A model generated the notes under the pieces. The model saw nothing but the letters and a program-made list of their open reading frames with translations, did no database searches and was not told where the DNA came from. Positions 18,945-29,462 of a stretch of DNA of 64,000 nt are shown here, one piece after another (position 1 is the first letter of the stretch; the number at the start of each line of letters is the position of its first letter). Source of the DNA: Roseitranquillus sp963776845 (GTDB taxonomy: Bacteria; Pseudomonadota; Alphaproteobacteria; Rhodobacterales; Rhodobacteraceae); the NCBI GenBank assembly GCA_963776845.1, contig CAVZOJ010000002.1, positions 682,001 to 746,000 on the forward strand. The letters are read 5' to 3'. Both the position numbers and the translations under genes were made by a program.

Positions 18945-19433
18945 TCAGCATCGCCTGGCGAACACCTGCACCCAGTATCGCGTCCCGTCATCGGTATCGG
19001 CGTAGGCAGCGCCCTGATGCGTGGTCTGCGGCAGAAGCATGTTGCTGCGATGCGCTGGCGACGAGAGCCATCCGGCAGTGACGGACGCGGCACCAGGCTG
19101 CCGCGCGGCAAGATTCTCCGCGGCGAGGCAGGCGTTGTAGCCGCGCGCCTCGATCCGGTCCTTGACCGTTGCGTTTCCTTGCGAGCGGTGCGTCAGTTGG
19201 CCGACAGAGGCGACGTATCTTGCCTGCGATACGGCGGCGCTGGTGAGGGCAGGCGAGGAGGCAAGCTGAGGGAGCCCGCGCTCGGATCGTGCGCCATTGA
19301 CGAGCCGCTCGACCTGGGGCGAGCCCGCGGCCGACACGACCGCGCCGGTCGAGATCCGCGGCGCATCGGTGGTCGCGCAGGCCGCGGACCACAACAGTCC
19401 GGTCGCTGCAATCAGCACGCGAGTTCCAGGCAT
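18945..19433 (-). CDS. CAP/SCP-domain secreted protein, possible lipoprotein
   Basis: A 162-residue protein starting at 19433 with a hydrophobic leader (PGTRVLIAATGLLWSAAC) that resembles a lipobox imperfectly (Ser at -3). The rest is a CAP domain (also called SCP/PR1-like): VNGARSERGLPQLASSPALT, QLTHRSQG, AENLAARQPGA, SPAHRSNMLLP and a C-terminal WVQVFARRC. CAP proteins are extracytoplasmic; the role is unknown. It sits downstream of sucB, where related bacteria often carry lpd. No frameshift. Confidence 0.85.
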   Translation of the reverse strand: MPGTRVLIAATGLLWSAACATTDAPRISTGAVVSAAGSPQVERLVNGARSERGLPQLASSPALTSAAVSQARYVASVGQLTHRSQGNATVKDRIEARGYNACLAAENLAARQPGAASVTAGWLSSPAHRSNMLLPQTTHQGAAYADTDDGTRYWVQVFARRC

Positions 19434-19471
19434 TGCGCTCCTCCGTTGAGGGCGCAACGCCTGGTGACGCG

Positions 19472-21058
19472 TCAGAGGTCCATCAGAAGGCGGCGCGGAT
19501 CCTCGAGCGCTTCCTTGACGCGGACGAGGAAGGTGACCGCGCCCTTGCCGTCGACGATGCGGTGGTCGTAGCTGAGCGCGAGGTACATCATCGGGCGCGC
19601 CACGATCTGACCCTTCACGACCATTGGCCGCTCCTGGATCTTGTGCATGCCAAGGATGCCCGATTGCGGCGGGTTCAGGATCGGCGAGGACATCAGCGAG
19701 CCGTAGACGCCGCCGTTCGAGATGGTGAAGGTGCCGCCTTGCATATCGGCCATCGAGAGCTTGCCGTCGCGGGCCTTCTTGCCGAGGCCATTTATCGTTT
19801 TCTCGATCTCGGCGAAGCCCATGCGGTCGGCATCGCGCACGACCGGCACAACGAGGCCCGTGGGTGTGCCGACGGCGATCCCCATGTGCACGAAGTTCTT
19901 GTAGACGACCTCCGTCCCGTCGATCTCGGCATTGACCTCTGGCACTTCCTTGAGCGCGTGGCAGCAGGCCTTCGTAAAGAATGACATGAAGCCAAGCTTG
20001 ACGCCGTGCTTCTTCTCGAAGAGCTCCTTGTACTCGTTGCGCAGCTCCATCACGCCGGTCATGTCCACTTCGTTGTAAGTGGTCAGCATCGCGGCGGTGT
20101 TCTGCGCGTCCTTGAGGCGGCGGGCGATGGTCTGGCGCAGGCGGGTCATCTTGACCCGCTCCTCGCGGTCGGCGTCCTCGGCGGGCGAGGGGGCACGCTT
20201 TGGTGCCTCGGCCTTCGGCGCCTCGGCCTTGGGGCCACCTTCCAGCGCTTTCAGCACGTCCTCCTTCATCACGCGACCCTCGCGACCCGTGGCCTGCACG
20301 TCGTCGCGGCTGAGGTTCTTCTCGGCCATGAGCTTCTTCGCGGACGGCGCGTCCTCGATATCCTTGCCACCCGCCGGAGCCGTCTCCTTCTGGCCGACCG
20401 GGGCGGGAGCTTCCTCCTGGGCGGTGGACGCGGCCGGCGCGCCCTCGCCTGACGACATCACGGCCAGCTTGCCGCCGGCCTCGACCGTCGATCCTTCGTC
20501 GGCGAGGATCTCGCTCAGGGTGCCGGCTTGCGGTGCGGGAACCTCGACGGACACCTTGTCGGTCTCGAGCTCGCACAGCATCTCGTCCTGCGCGACGGTG
20601 TCGCCGACCTTCTTGAACCAGGTCGAGACCGTCGCCTCCGTCACGCTCTCGCCGAGGGCGGGGACCATGACGTCGATGCTGCCGCCGTCAGCCTTCGGCT
20701 TCTTGGCGTCCCCTTTCGACTTTCCGGGTTCGGCGTCCTTTTTCGCCTTGCCGGCGTCGGCCTTCTGCACCGGCTCCTCCTTGCTCTGGCGCGGACGGAC
20801 CTCGGCCGAGCCGGCCTGGCCTTCCTCGGCGATCGTCGCGAGCAGGGCGTCTACCTCGACGGTCTGCCCCTCGTCGGCGAGGATTTCGCCGAGTTCACCC
20901 GCCGCGGGCGACGGCACCTCGACGGTGACCTTGTCGGTTTCGAGCTCGCAGAGCATCTCGTCCTGCTCCACGCGCTCTCCGGGCTTCTTGAACCAGCTTG
21001 CCACGGTCGCCTCGGTGACGCTCTCGCCGAGAGTGGGGACGCGGACTTCGATGCTCAT
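19472..21058 (-). CDS. sucB: 2-oxoglutarate dehydrogenase E2 (dihydrolipoyl succinyltransferase), two lipoyl domains
   Basis: The E2 core enzyme of the 2-oxoglutarate dehydrogenase complex transfers the succinyl group from lipoate to CoA. The 528-residue product has two N-terminal lipoyl domains (about residues 1-76 and 127-202), each with the lipoyl-lysine motif CELETDKV. They are joined by Ala/Lys/Pro-rich linkers and followed by a peripheral subunit-binding domain (SAKKLMAEKNLS), another linker and the catalytic domain ending SYDHRIVDGKGAV with the active-site His and Asp. Most E2o proteins carry one lipoyl domain, so this is a longer form. Start 21058, 4 bp after the sucA stop. Confidence 0.97.
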   Translation of the reverse strand: MSIEVRVPTLGESVTEATVASWFKKPGERVEQDEMLCELETDKVTVEVPSPAAGELGEILADEGQTVEVDALLATIAEEGQAGSAEVRPRQSKEEPVQKADAGKAKKDAEPGKSKGDAKKPKADGGSIDVMVPALGESVTEATVSTWFKKVGDTVAQDEMLCELETDKVSVEVPAPQAGTLSEILADEGSTVEAGGKLAVMSSGEGAPAASTAQEEAPAPVGQKETAPAGGKDIEDAPSAKKLMAEKNLSRDDVQATGREGRVMKEDVLKALEGGPKAEAPKAEAPKRAPSPAEDADREERVKMTRLRQTIARRLKDAQNTAAMLTTYNEVDMTGVMELRNEYKELFEKKHGVKLGFMSFFTKACCHALKEVPEVNAEIDGTEVVYKNFVHMGIAVGTPTGLVVPVVRDADRMGFAEIEKTINGLGKKARDGKLSMADMQGGTFTISNGGVYGSLMSSPILNPPQSGILGMHKIQERPMVVKGQIVARPMMYLALSYDHRIVDGKGAVTFLVRVKEALEDPRRLLMDL

Positions 21059-21062
21059 TGGA

Positions 21063-24015
21063 CTATCCCTCGATGGTGAGCGCTTCGCGGACGAGTGCCT
21101 CTTGCTGTGCCTTGTGCTCGCGTGCAAGCCCTGTCGCCGGCGAGGCGCTGGCCTGACGTCCCACATACACGGGACGCGTGTGCTTTGCACCGATCCGGGT
21201 CAGGACCCATTCCAGGTTCGGCTCCATGAAGGACCAGCCGCCCTGGTTCTTGGGCTCCTCCTGGCACCAGACGATGTCGGCGTTCGGGAAACGCTCGAGT
21301 TCCTTGACCAGCGCAAGGGCGGGGAACGGATAGAACTGCTCGACGCGCATCAGGTAGATGTCCTCGAGCCCCTCCTTGTCCCGCCCCTCGAGCAGGTCGT
21401 AGTAGACCCGGCCGGAGCACATCACGACGCGCCTGATCTTGTCGTCGGAGGCGAGCTTGACCTTCGCGTGGCCAGTCTCGGCATCGTCCCAGAGGATACG
21501 GTGGAAGGACGAGCCGGTGATGAAATCCTTCATCTCGCTGACCGCAAGCTTGTGCCGAAGCAGATCCTTGGGCGTCATCAGGACGAGCGGCTTGCGGAAG
21601 TCGCGGTGCAGCTGCCGGCGCAGGATGTGGAAGTAGTTCGCCGGGGTCGAGCAGTTGGCGACGATCCAGTTGTCCTCGGCGCATTGCTGCAGGAATCGCT
21701 CGAGCCGGGCCGAGGAGTGCTCCGGCCCCTGACCCATGTAGCCGTGCGGCAGGAGCATCACGAGGCCCGACATGCGCAGCCACTTTCGCTCCCCCGAAGA
21801 GATGAACTGGTCGAACATGATCTGCGCGCCGTTGGCGAAGTCGCCGAACTGCGCCTCCCACATCACCAGGGCGTTCGGCTCGGCGAGCGAGTAGCCGTAC
21901 TCGAAGCCGAGGACAGCATATTCCGACAGCATGGAGTCGATGACGTCGTAGTTGGCCTGGCCCTCGCGGATGTGGTTCAGGGGGTAGTGCCGCTCCTCCG
22001 TCTTCTGGTCGATGAAGGCGGAGTGGCGCTGGCTGAACGTGCCGCGGGTCGAGTCCTGGCCCGCGAGACGGACCGGATAGCCCTCGAGCAGCAGCGAGCC
22101 GAACGCGAGTGCCTCGGCCGTGGCCCAGTCGAAGCCCCGGCCGCTCTCGAACATCTCCTTCTTCGAGTTCGAGCAGCCTGCCGATCGTGCGGTGCAGGTT
22201 GAAGCCCTCCGGCGCACTCGTCAGCGCCCTGCCGATCTCCCTGAAGGTCTCCTCCTCGATGGCGGTCTTGCCGCGCTGGTACTCCTTGCCTTCGCGGTCG
22301 AGGTGCGACCAGCGCCCGTCGAGCCAGTCCGCCTTGTTCGGCCGGTATTCCTTGCCGGCCTCGAATTCCTCGCCGAGGTGGGTCTGGAAGGCGGACTTCA
22401 TCTCCTCGATGTCGCCCTCGGGAACGAGCCCTTCCTCCACCAGCCGTTGCGAATACTTCTGCAGCGTCGTCTCCTGCGTCTTGATGCGCGAGTACATGTC
22501 GGGCTGCGTGAACATCGGCTCGTCGCCCTCGTTGTGGCCGAAGCGTCGGTAGCAGAACATGTCGATGACGACGTCCTTGTGGAACTTCTGCCGGAACTCG
22601 GTCGCGACCTTGGCGGCGTGCACCACCGCCTCAGGATCGTCGCCGTTGACGTGGAAGATCGGTGCTTCGACCATGAGCGCGATGTCGGTGGGATAGGGCG
22701 AGGAGCGCGAGTACTTTGGCGCCGTCGTGAACCCGATCTGGTTGTTCACGACGATATGAATGGTGCCGCCGGTGCGATGGCCGACGAGGCCGGAGAGACC
22801 GAAGCATTCCGCGACGACGCCCTGGCCGGCGAACGCCGCGTCGCCGTGCAGAAGGATCGGCAGCACCGAGGTGCGGTCGGTATCGCTTCGTTGCGCCTGC
22901 TTGGCGCGGGCCTTGCCCAGGACCACCGGGTTCACCGCCTCGAGATGGCTGGGATTTGCGGTCAGCGACAGGTGCACGCTGTTGCCGTCGAACTCGCGGT
23001 CCGACGACGTGCCGAGGTGGTACTTGACGTCGCCCGACCCCTCCACGTCCTCTGGCTTGAAGGAGCCGCCCTGGAATTCGCTGAAGATCGCCCGGTAGGG
23101 CTTGGCCATCACGTTGGCGAGCACGCTGAGGCGGCCGCGGTGCGGCATGCCGATCACGATCTCCTTCACGCCGAGGGCGCCGCCGCGCTTGACGATCTGC
23201 TCCATGGCGGGAACGAGCGCCTCGCCGCCGTCGAGGCCGAAACGCTTGGTGCCCATGTACTTAACGTGAAGGAACTTCTCGAAGCCCTCGGCTTCGACCA
23301 GCTTGTTGAGGATCGCGCGCCGGCCCTGCTTGGTGAAGCTGACCTCCTTGCCGTAGCCTTCGATCCGTTCCTTGAGCCATGCCGCCTGCTCGGGGTCGGA
23401 GATGTGCATGTACTGAAGCGCGAAGGTGCCGCAGTAGGTGCGCCGGACGATCGACAGGATCTCGCGCAGCGTGGCCGTTTCGAGGCCGAGCACCTTGTCG
23501 ATGAAGATCGGCCGGTCCATGTCGGCCTCGGTGAAGCCGTAGGACCGTGGATCGAGTTCGGGGTGCTGATTGTGCTCGCGCATCCCGAGTGGGTCGAGGT
23601 CGGCAACGAGGTGGCCGCGGATGCGGTGCGCGCGGATGATCATCAGCGCGCGGATAGAGTCGAGCACCGCGCGCTTGACCTGGTCGTCAGTGACCTGCGC
23701 CGCCGTCTCGGCCGCCTTCTTGCGGATCGCTGTGTCGGCCTTGGCCGCCGTTTCCGCCCATTCGCCCGTGAGCGCCGCAGTCAACTCGTCGTTCGGCGCC
23801 GGCGGCCAGTCGGCGCGGGCCCATGACGGTCCCTGCGCCTCGGCCTTCGCCGCACCATCGTCGTCTTGGAGCTGGCGGAAGAACTCCCTCCACCCTTCAT
23901 CGACCGAAGAAGGATCGTCGGCGTGGCGTGCGTGAAGCTGCTCGATGTAGTGCGCGTTCTGCCCCTGCAGGAAGGACGACGCGCGAAAGATGTCGTTCGG
24001 CGATTGCTCGGTCAT
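21063..24015 (-). CDS. sucA: 2-oxoglutarate dehydrogenase E1 (one frameshift)
   Basis: The thiamine diphosphate-dependent E1 decarboxylates 2-oxoglutarate and succinylates the E2 lipoyl group. About 984 residues from ATG 24015 (TEQSPNDIFRASSFLQGQNA). The N-terminal E2-binding segment is followed by ThDP/Mg elements LHGDAAFAGQGVV and IHIVVNNQIGFTT, then the transketolase pyrimidine domain (FDWATAEALAFGSLL) and the C-terminal domain. A single shift near 22170 separates FNLHRTIGRLLE from KKEMFESGRGFDW. The start abuts the stop of the DUF805 gene, and sucB follows after 4 bp, so this is one transcription unit. Confidence 0.96.
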
Positions 24016-24485
24016 TCAGGTCACCTCGGCGGGTGGGAGTCCGTATCTGATTAAGTTCGGGGTCGGAGGGCCGCGTCAGCCACCAGAGGACCAGAAGCGG
24101 CGATATCATGAAGACGATGCCGGCGAAGACTAGCACGATCATGGAGGCATCCTGCACCGTTCCTTCGGGGATGCCCATGGCGAAGGCGCCGAAGGTGCCG
24201 ATCCCGACCATCACGATGAGGGGATAGATCAGGTGGAGCCCGGAACGCCCGCTGTCGTGCATGCGCCGCCAGCCCGCTGCAAGCCAGGGAAGCAGGGTGA
24301 CGAGGCCCACCAGGGGTGCGAGGACCGCGCCGTCCGGGCCGAACAAGGCGGCGTCGACTGTGCCTGCGGCCGACTGGACGAGGAAGACGAAGAGCACGAA
24401 CCACCAGTATTCGGCGCGCGATGCACGGCCCGGAGAAGGTCGCGAACTTGGCGAAGCAAGTGCGGATCGCTGTGCCGAAGGTCAT
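24016..24485 (-). CDS. DUF805 membrane protein (two frameshifts)
   Basis: A small inner-membrane protein of about 155 residues when two single-base shifts (near 24427 and 24050) are corrected. The N-terminus TFGTAIRTCFAKFATFSG continues as RASRAEYWWFVLFVFL, the DUF805 hallmark, then the PWLAAGWRRMHDSGRSG motif and further membrane helices. The end reads RPSDPELNQ, then YGLPPAEVT and a TGA immediately before the sucA ATG. DUF805 has no established function. It is probably cotranscribed with sucA. Confidence 0.82.
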
Positions 24486-24754
24486 CCGGCGGGGTTCCTG
24501 CGGCCGCGTCCACGCGCCGGTCCTCGGGTGCGCTCGTTCATGGCTGGGCATTGTCGTGTCAGGCATCCGTCCTGATCATTCGGCACCGCGCGCGGCCGCA
24601 TCGGTTCCCTTCCCACGGCGTCGAAGCGGCGCTTTCCGGCCGCCTCGACGTTGGCATCGGCCTGTTCTTCAAGCGCGCCAGCGTCCGGCGCACCTGCGGC
24701 GGGCCGAGGGACGCGGCGCCGCTGCAGGATGGCGGCTCGGGCGCACGGTCGCGG

Positions 24755-25638
24755 CTACCCGATCGCCTTCAGGACCGCCTCGCCGAGACCTGCGGGGCTG
24801 TCGGCGACGACGATGCCGGCGGATTTCATCGCCTCGATCTTCGAGTCCGCGTCGCCCTTGCCGCCGGCCACGATCGCCCCGGCATGGCCCATGCGGCGGC
24901 CCTTGGGCGCGGTGCGTCCGGCGATGAAGCCCGCGACCGGCTTCTTGCGCCCGCGCTTGGCCTCGTCGGCGAGGAACTGCGCCGCCTCTTCCTCGGCAGT
25001 GCCGCCGATCTCGCCGATCATGATGATCGACTCTCGGTCTCGTCGTCGGCGAGGAACCATTCGAGGACGTCGATATGCTCAGTCCCCTTGATCGGATCGC
25101 CGCCGATGCCGACGCAGGTGGACTGGCCGAGGCCGACGTCGGTGGTCTGCTTGACCGCCTCGTAGGTCAGCGTGCCGGAGCGGGAGACGACGCCGACCGA
25201 GCCGCGCTTGTGGATGTGGCCTGGCATGATGCCGATCTTGCACGCGTCGGGCGTGATGACGCCCGGGCAGTTCGGGCCGACGAGCGTCGTCGGGGATCCT
25301 TCGAGCGCCCGCTTGACCTTCATCATGTCGAGGACAGGGATCCCTTCGGTGATGCACACGACGAGGGGCAGCCCGGCGTCGATCGCCTCGAGGATCGAGT
25401 CGGCGGCGAACGGCGGCGGCACGTAGATCACGCTCGCGTTCGCCCCGGTCTTGGCCACCGCCTCGTGGCAGCTGTCGAAGACCGGCAGGTCGAGATGCGT
25501 CTGCCCACCTTTTCCGGGTGTGACACCGCCGACCATCTGCGTGCCGTAGGCGATGGCCTGCTCGGAATGGAAGGTGCCCTGACTGCCGGTGAAGCCTTGG
25601 CAGATCACCTTGGTGTCCTTGTCGACGAGTACGGCCAT
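24755..25638 (-). CDS. sucD: succinyl-CoA synthetase alpha subunit (one frameshift)
   Basis: SucD with SucC interconverts succinyl-CoA and succinate plus nucleoside triphosphate. The start at 25638 gives AVLVDKDTKVICQGFTGSQG, the CoA-binding Rossmann domain. GPNCPGVITPDACKIGIMPG and SRSGTLTYEAV follow. A single missing base near 25030 breaks DDETE from SIIMIGEIGGTAEE. The phosphohistidine loop is in APKGRRMGHAGAIVAGG. About 294 residues in total. It is separated from sucC by 576 bp, which is unusual. Confidence 0.95.
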
Positions 25639-25769
25639 GGCTGTCCCTTGTTTGCATCTTGATCCTGGATAAGACATCGTGACCCTGACGTGCCAGGTCT
25701 TCGTCGCGGGGTTCGTGCCGACGTGTCCGTGCTCGACGATCAGCGGAGGCCCGATGGCGTGGCCATGGA

Positions 25770-26192
25770 CTATTCGGGTCTCGCTGCGCACCTTGGCCCC
25801 GGGTGTCGCGAAAGAGTTCTGACCGGCGAACGATCGGCGCGATCATCCGCTGCGGCAAGAGGCGTGGTCATCACCATCCAGAGGTCGGTCGTGCCCGGGT
25901 CGTCAGCCTCGGCCTCTGCCGGAAACAGAACGCAGCGTTCGAAGTGGTGGTCGAAGCACCAAGGCGACGCCGGAGTCGTTGAGCGCCCCGGTCGAATCCA
26001 GCGGTAGCCGAAGCCGGCGCCTTCGAATGCGTCGCGTGGCGCCGTGCGATCTGCGATAATCACCGGATGCATAGGTCGGTGGCAAGCTGGCGTTGATTGC
26101 GGCGGCGCGGACGGCGCTTGCCTCCGAAGGAATGCGCAGCGGCCCCACCACTGACGAGGGCCGCTGCGCAAGCGGACGGACTCGGCCGGCAT
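25770..26192 (-). CDS. hypothetical ORF in the sucC-sucD spacer
   Basis: This open frame is the best candidate for a gene in the 576-bp space 25639-26214 between sucC and sucD. The segment GYRWIRPG through CFDHHFERCVLFPAEAE and DDPGTTDLWMVMTTPL looks less biased than the frame shadows around it, but I recognise no family, see no good ribosome-binding site, and the neighbouring genes are full of indels. The true product may be a different frame or a mosaic. The rest of the spacer shows no RNA gene or repeat. Confidence 0.25.
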   Translation of the reverse strand: MPAESVRLRSGPRQWWGRCAFLRRQAPSAPPQSTPACHRPMHPVIIADRTAPRDAFEGAGFGYRWIRPGRSTTPASPWCFDHHFERCVLFPAEAEADDPGTTDLWMVMTTPLAAADDRADRSPVRTLSRHPGPRCAARPE

Positions 26193-26214
26193 ATGAAGAG
26201 GGCGGCGCCCTTCG

Positions 26215-27409
26215 TCAGCCCTTCACCGCCTTGACGATCTTCTCTGCGGCATCGGCGAGATCGTCGGCGGCGATGACGTTGAGGCCGGAGGTCTCGATGA
26301 TCTCCTTGCCCTTCTCGACGTTCGTGCCTTCCAGCCGGACGACAAGCGGGACCTGCAGGCCCACCTCCTTGACCGCGGCGACGACGCCCTCGGCGATGAC
26401 GTCGCAGCGCATGATGCCGCCGAAGATGTTGACGAGGATGCCCTTCACGTTCTTGTCCGAGGTGATGATCTTGAACGCCTCGGTCACCTTCTCCTTCGTG
26501 GCGCCGCCGCCGACGTCGAGGAAGTTCGCCGGGCTCGGAGCCGTAGAGCTTGATGATGTCCATCGTCGCCATGGCGAGGCCGGCGCCGTTGACCATGCAG
26601 CCGATCTCGCCGTCGAGGGCGATGTAGTTCAGGTCGTACTTCGACGCCTGCAACTCCTTGGGGTCCTCTTCGAACTCGTCGCGGAGGCTCGCGATATCCT
26701 GCTGGCGGTACATCGCGTTGCCGTCGAAGCCCATCTTGGCGTCGAGGCACTTGAGGTCGCCCTCTTCGGTCACGATCAGCGGATTGATCTCGACCATCTC
26801 GGCGTCCTTCTCGACGAAGAGTCTGTAGAGGGTGGCCATCAGCGCGACGCATTGCTTCACCTGCTTGCCCTCGAGCCCGAGCGCGAAGGCGATGCGGCGG
26901 CCATGGAACGGCTGGTAGCCGGTGGCGGGGTCGACAGAGAACGAGAGGATCTTCTCCGGCGTCTTCGCGGCCACCTCCTCGATGTCCATGCCGCCCTCGG
27001 TCGAGCAGACGAAGGAGATGCGGGAGGTTTGGCGGTCGACGAGGAGCGCCAGGTAGAGCTCGCGCGCTATGGCCGAGCCATCCTCGATGTAGACGCGGCC
27101 GACCTGCTTGCCCGATGCGCCGGTCTGGTGCGTGACTAGGCGTGCGGCCGAGCATCTTCTTGGCCTCTTCCGCCGCCTCCTCGACCGACTTGGTGATGCG
27201 GACGCCGCCCTTCTCGCCCGCATCGGCCTCGGCGAAATGGCCCTTGCCGCGGCCGCCGGCGTGAATCTGCGCCTTGACCACCCAAATCGGGCCATCCATC
27301 TCGCCCGCGGCGGTCTTGGCCTCTTCGGCGCGGGTGACGACGCGGCCGTCGGAGACCGGTGCGCCGTAGGAGCGGAGCAAGACTTTGCCTGGTACTCGTG
27401 GATGTTCAT
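26215..27409 (-). CDS. sucC: succinyl-CoA synthetase beta subunit (three frameshifts)
   Basis: The ATP-grasp beta subunit of succinyl-CoA synthetase, 397 residues once three single-base indels are corrected (near 27382, 27137 and 26533). Visible in order: NIHEYQAK; VLLRSYGAPVSDG; KAQIHAGGRGKGHF (ATP-grasp); LVTHQTGASGKQVGRVYIED; MVEINPLIVTEEGDLKCLDA; CMVNGAGLAMATMDIIKLYG; ANFLDVGGGA; and KGILVNIFGGIMRCD. The length after correction matches the family exactly, which argues that the shifts are errors. Confidence 0.95.
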
Positions 27410-28365
27410 GACCTGCGAGCCCTCGTGCCGCTCGATCTTGAGGGGTCTCATGCCACAGCGGCGCGGGATTGAACGGCAAAGTCTCGCGCCGGCGAGCCCG
27501 GCACGCGGAGGACGGAGATGCGCCGAGCGTGCGGTGGCGCCCCGCAGCCAGTCGCGGTGGGTCGCCGCCCTGCGGTTCGGCCGAGAGCTGCCGGACGCGG
27601 ACGCCGCTGGCCAGGATCGAGGTGCCTTCCGAGTTCGGCGAGGGCCCGTCGAGATGCCCGAGGACGTCGCTGCGGCGACGAGCGGCGAGGAGGGGCGACG
27701 CCCGTCTCGCGGAAAAGGCGATGCAGCCCGAAGCATGTGCAGGACGCGCGGCGCCGCGTCGGCGATCGGTCAGCGGACGAGGCGTGCAGAGACGTTCATG
27801 TAATTGTACTCCGGCGAAGACACCCGAGCCGCGCAGGTCTCTCGACAATCGCCAAGCTCGCGGATGTCGGATGGTCGTCGCCGCCGTGGCCAGAACCCTC
27901 GTCGTCGCGTACATCTGAAAATCCGAGAGGCCCAGAGCGGCGCGATCGGTCGAGGACGATGGCCGCCGATGGGTTGCAAAGCGCGGCGGGGCAGCGGCCG
28001 ATCGTCACTGCCGGCCCGAGCATCGCGTTATTCCGCTTCACGACGTGCGCGGCGGTCATGTCGGACCGATCCGGACGGCGAACACGTCGCTGTGTCCGCA
28101 GGCAGGACCGTTCGGCACCGGGTAGATGGTCCGGTCGAACCGTGAGTTGCGCAGCGCCTCGAACTTCGGCCGAGGTAGATGCTGCCTGAAGCCGATGCGT
28201 GATCTGCTCAGACGTCGCGCAGCCGAGATGGCGTCGGCGTCAAGAAGTCGGTCTTGCTCGAGCGTCCGGCGCTGACCCGGCGCAGCGATCGCGCAGAGTT
28301 CAGGGCGAGCGCGACAAGTAGCTCGCCCGTCGCGGCATAGACGTAGCCCGCGCCGTCGCGGCCGG
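27410..28365. other. unexplained 956-bp spacer between mdh and sucC
   Basis: The space between the sucC start and the mdh stop is long for this operon. On the minus strand short fragments look protein-like (GAGYVYAATGELLVALALN near 28310; FEALRNSRFDRTIYPVPNG near 28120), and in another frame a run reads RTLEQDRLLDADAISA. They occupy different frames and I could not assemble them into a known family. A frame-broken small secreted protein at 28056-28360 is possible. The half nearer sucC (27410-28000) shows nothing I can support. No tRNA or repeat was seen. Confidence 0.4.
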
Positions 28366-29333
28366 TCAGGCAAGACCCTCGTCGATGCCCTTGCAGGCCT
28401 TCGACAAGACCTTTTACCGAGTCGACCGACTTGCCGAACATCGCCTGCTCCGTCCTTGTTCGAGACTGATCTCGATGACGCGCTCGATCCCGCCGGCACC
28501 GATGATGGTCGGGACGCCGACATAGATGCCGTTCAGCCCGTATGCGCCGTCGACCCACGCGGCGCAGGGGAGCACGCGCTTCTGGTCCTTGAGGTAGCTT
28601 TCCGCCATCTCGATAGCCGAGGTGGCAGGTGCGTAGTAGGCGGAGCCCGACTTCAGCAGGCCGACGATCTCGGCGCCCTCCGTCGCGGGTGCGCTGGACG
28701 ATCGCGTCGAGTGTCTTCCTGGCTGGTCCAGCCCATCTTGACGAGGTCCGGCAGCGGAATGCCGGCGATCGTCGAGTAGCGGGCGAGCGGCACCATCGTG
28801 TCGCCGTGGCCGCCGAGCACGAAGGCCGAGACGTCCTTCATCGAGACGCCGAACTCGAGCGACAGGAAATGCCGGAAGCGGGCGGAGTTCGAGGACGCCC
28901 GCCATGCCCACGACCTTCTCGTGCGGCAGGCCGGAATATTCCCGCAGCGCCCAGACCATCGCATCGAGCGGGTTGGTGATGCAGATGACGAAGGCGTCCG
29001 GCGCGTTCGCCTTGATGCCTTCGCCGACGGCTTCATCACCTTGAGGTTGATCCCAAGCAGGTCGTCGCGACTCATTCCCGGCTTGCGCGGGACGCCGGCG
29101 GTGACGATGCAGACGTCGGCGCCGGCAATGTCGGCATAGTCGTTCGTGCCGCTGACCGCCGCGTCGAACTTCTCGGCGGGGCCCGACTCGGCGATGTCGA
29201 GCGCCTTGCCCTGAGGGATACCCTCGGCAATATCGAAGAGGACGACGTCGCCAAGTTCCTTCAGGGCGGCGAGGTGGGCGAGCGTGCCGCCGATCTGTCC
29301 GGCACCGATCAGCGCGATCTTGGGTCTGGCCAT
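28366..29333 (-). CDS. mdh: malate dehydrogenase (about five frameshifts)
   Basis: NAD-dependent malate dehydrogenase of the LDH-like (type 3) class, about 320 residues. Start 29333 gives ARPKIALIGAGQIGGTLAHL, the nucleotide-binding motif. Next come the catalytic-loop segment VTAGVPRKPGMSRDDLLGIN, ICITNPLDAMVWAL (read in a corrected frame) and the catalytic His in FVLGGHGDTMVPLARYS. The C-terminus is GIYVGVPTIIGAGGIERVIE then KGIDEGLA and TGA at 28366-28368. Shifts lie near 29037, 28885, 28715, 28450 and 28395. This is the most heavily damaged recognisable gene of the TCA block, yet no conserved segment is missing. Confidence 0.93.
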
Positions 29334-29462
29334 TTCTGGAAGCTCCCTATTCCCCCGTTGGGTTTCGGCGGCGAGGCCTAGTCCCATCCCCATCGGCGCG
29401 CAAGGCGCGACGCTTTCGCGCCGGCGGTGCTTGCGCTAACGGGGCACTTCGGAGGGACGGAA

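Noticed and set aside
24486..24754. Possible gene in the 269-bp gap between sucD and the DUF805 gene
   Set aside because: No frame shows a recognisable or balanced protein and no ribosome-binding site was seen; nothing supported here.
25981..26010. A GTCGAATCC stretch resembling a tRNA T-loop
   Set aside because: No acceptor stem, anticodon arm or 3' terminal pairing can be built around it.
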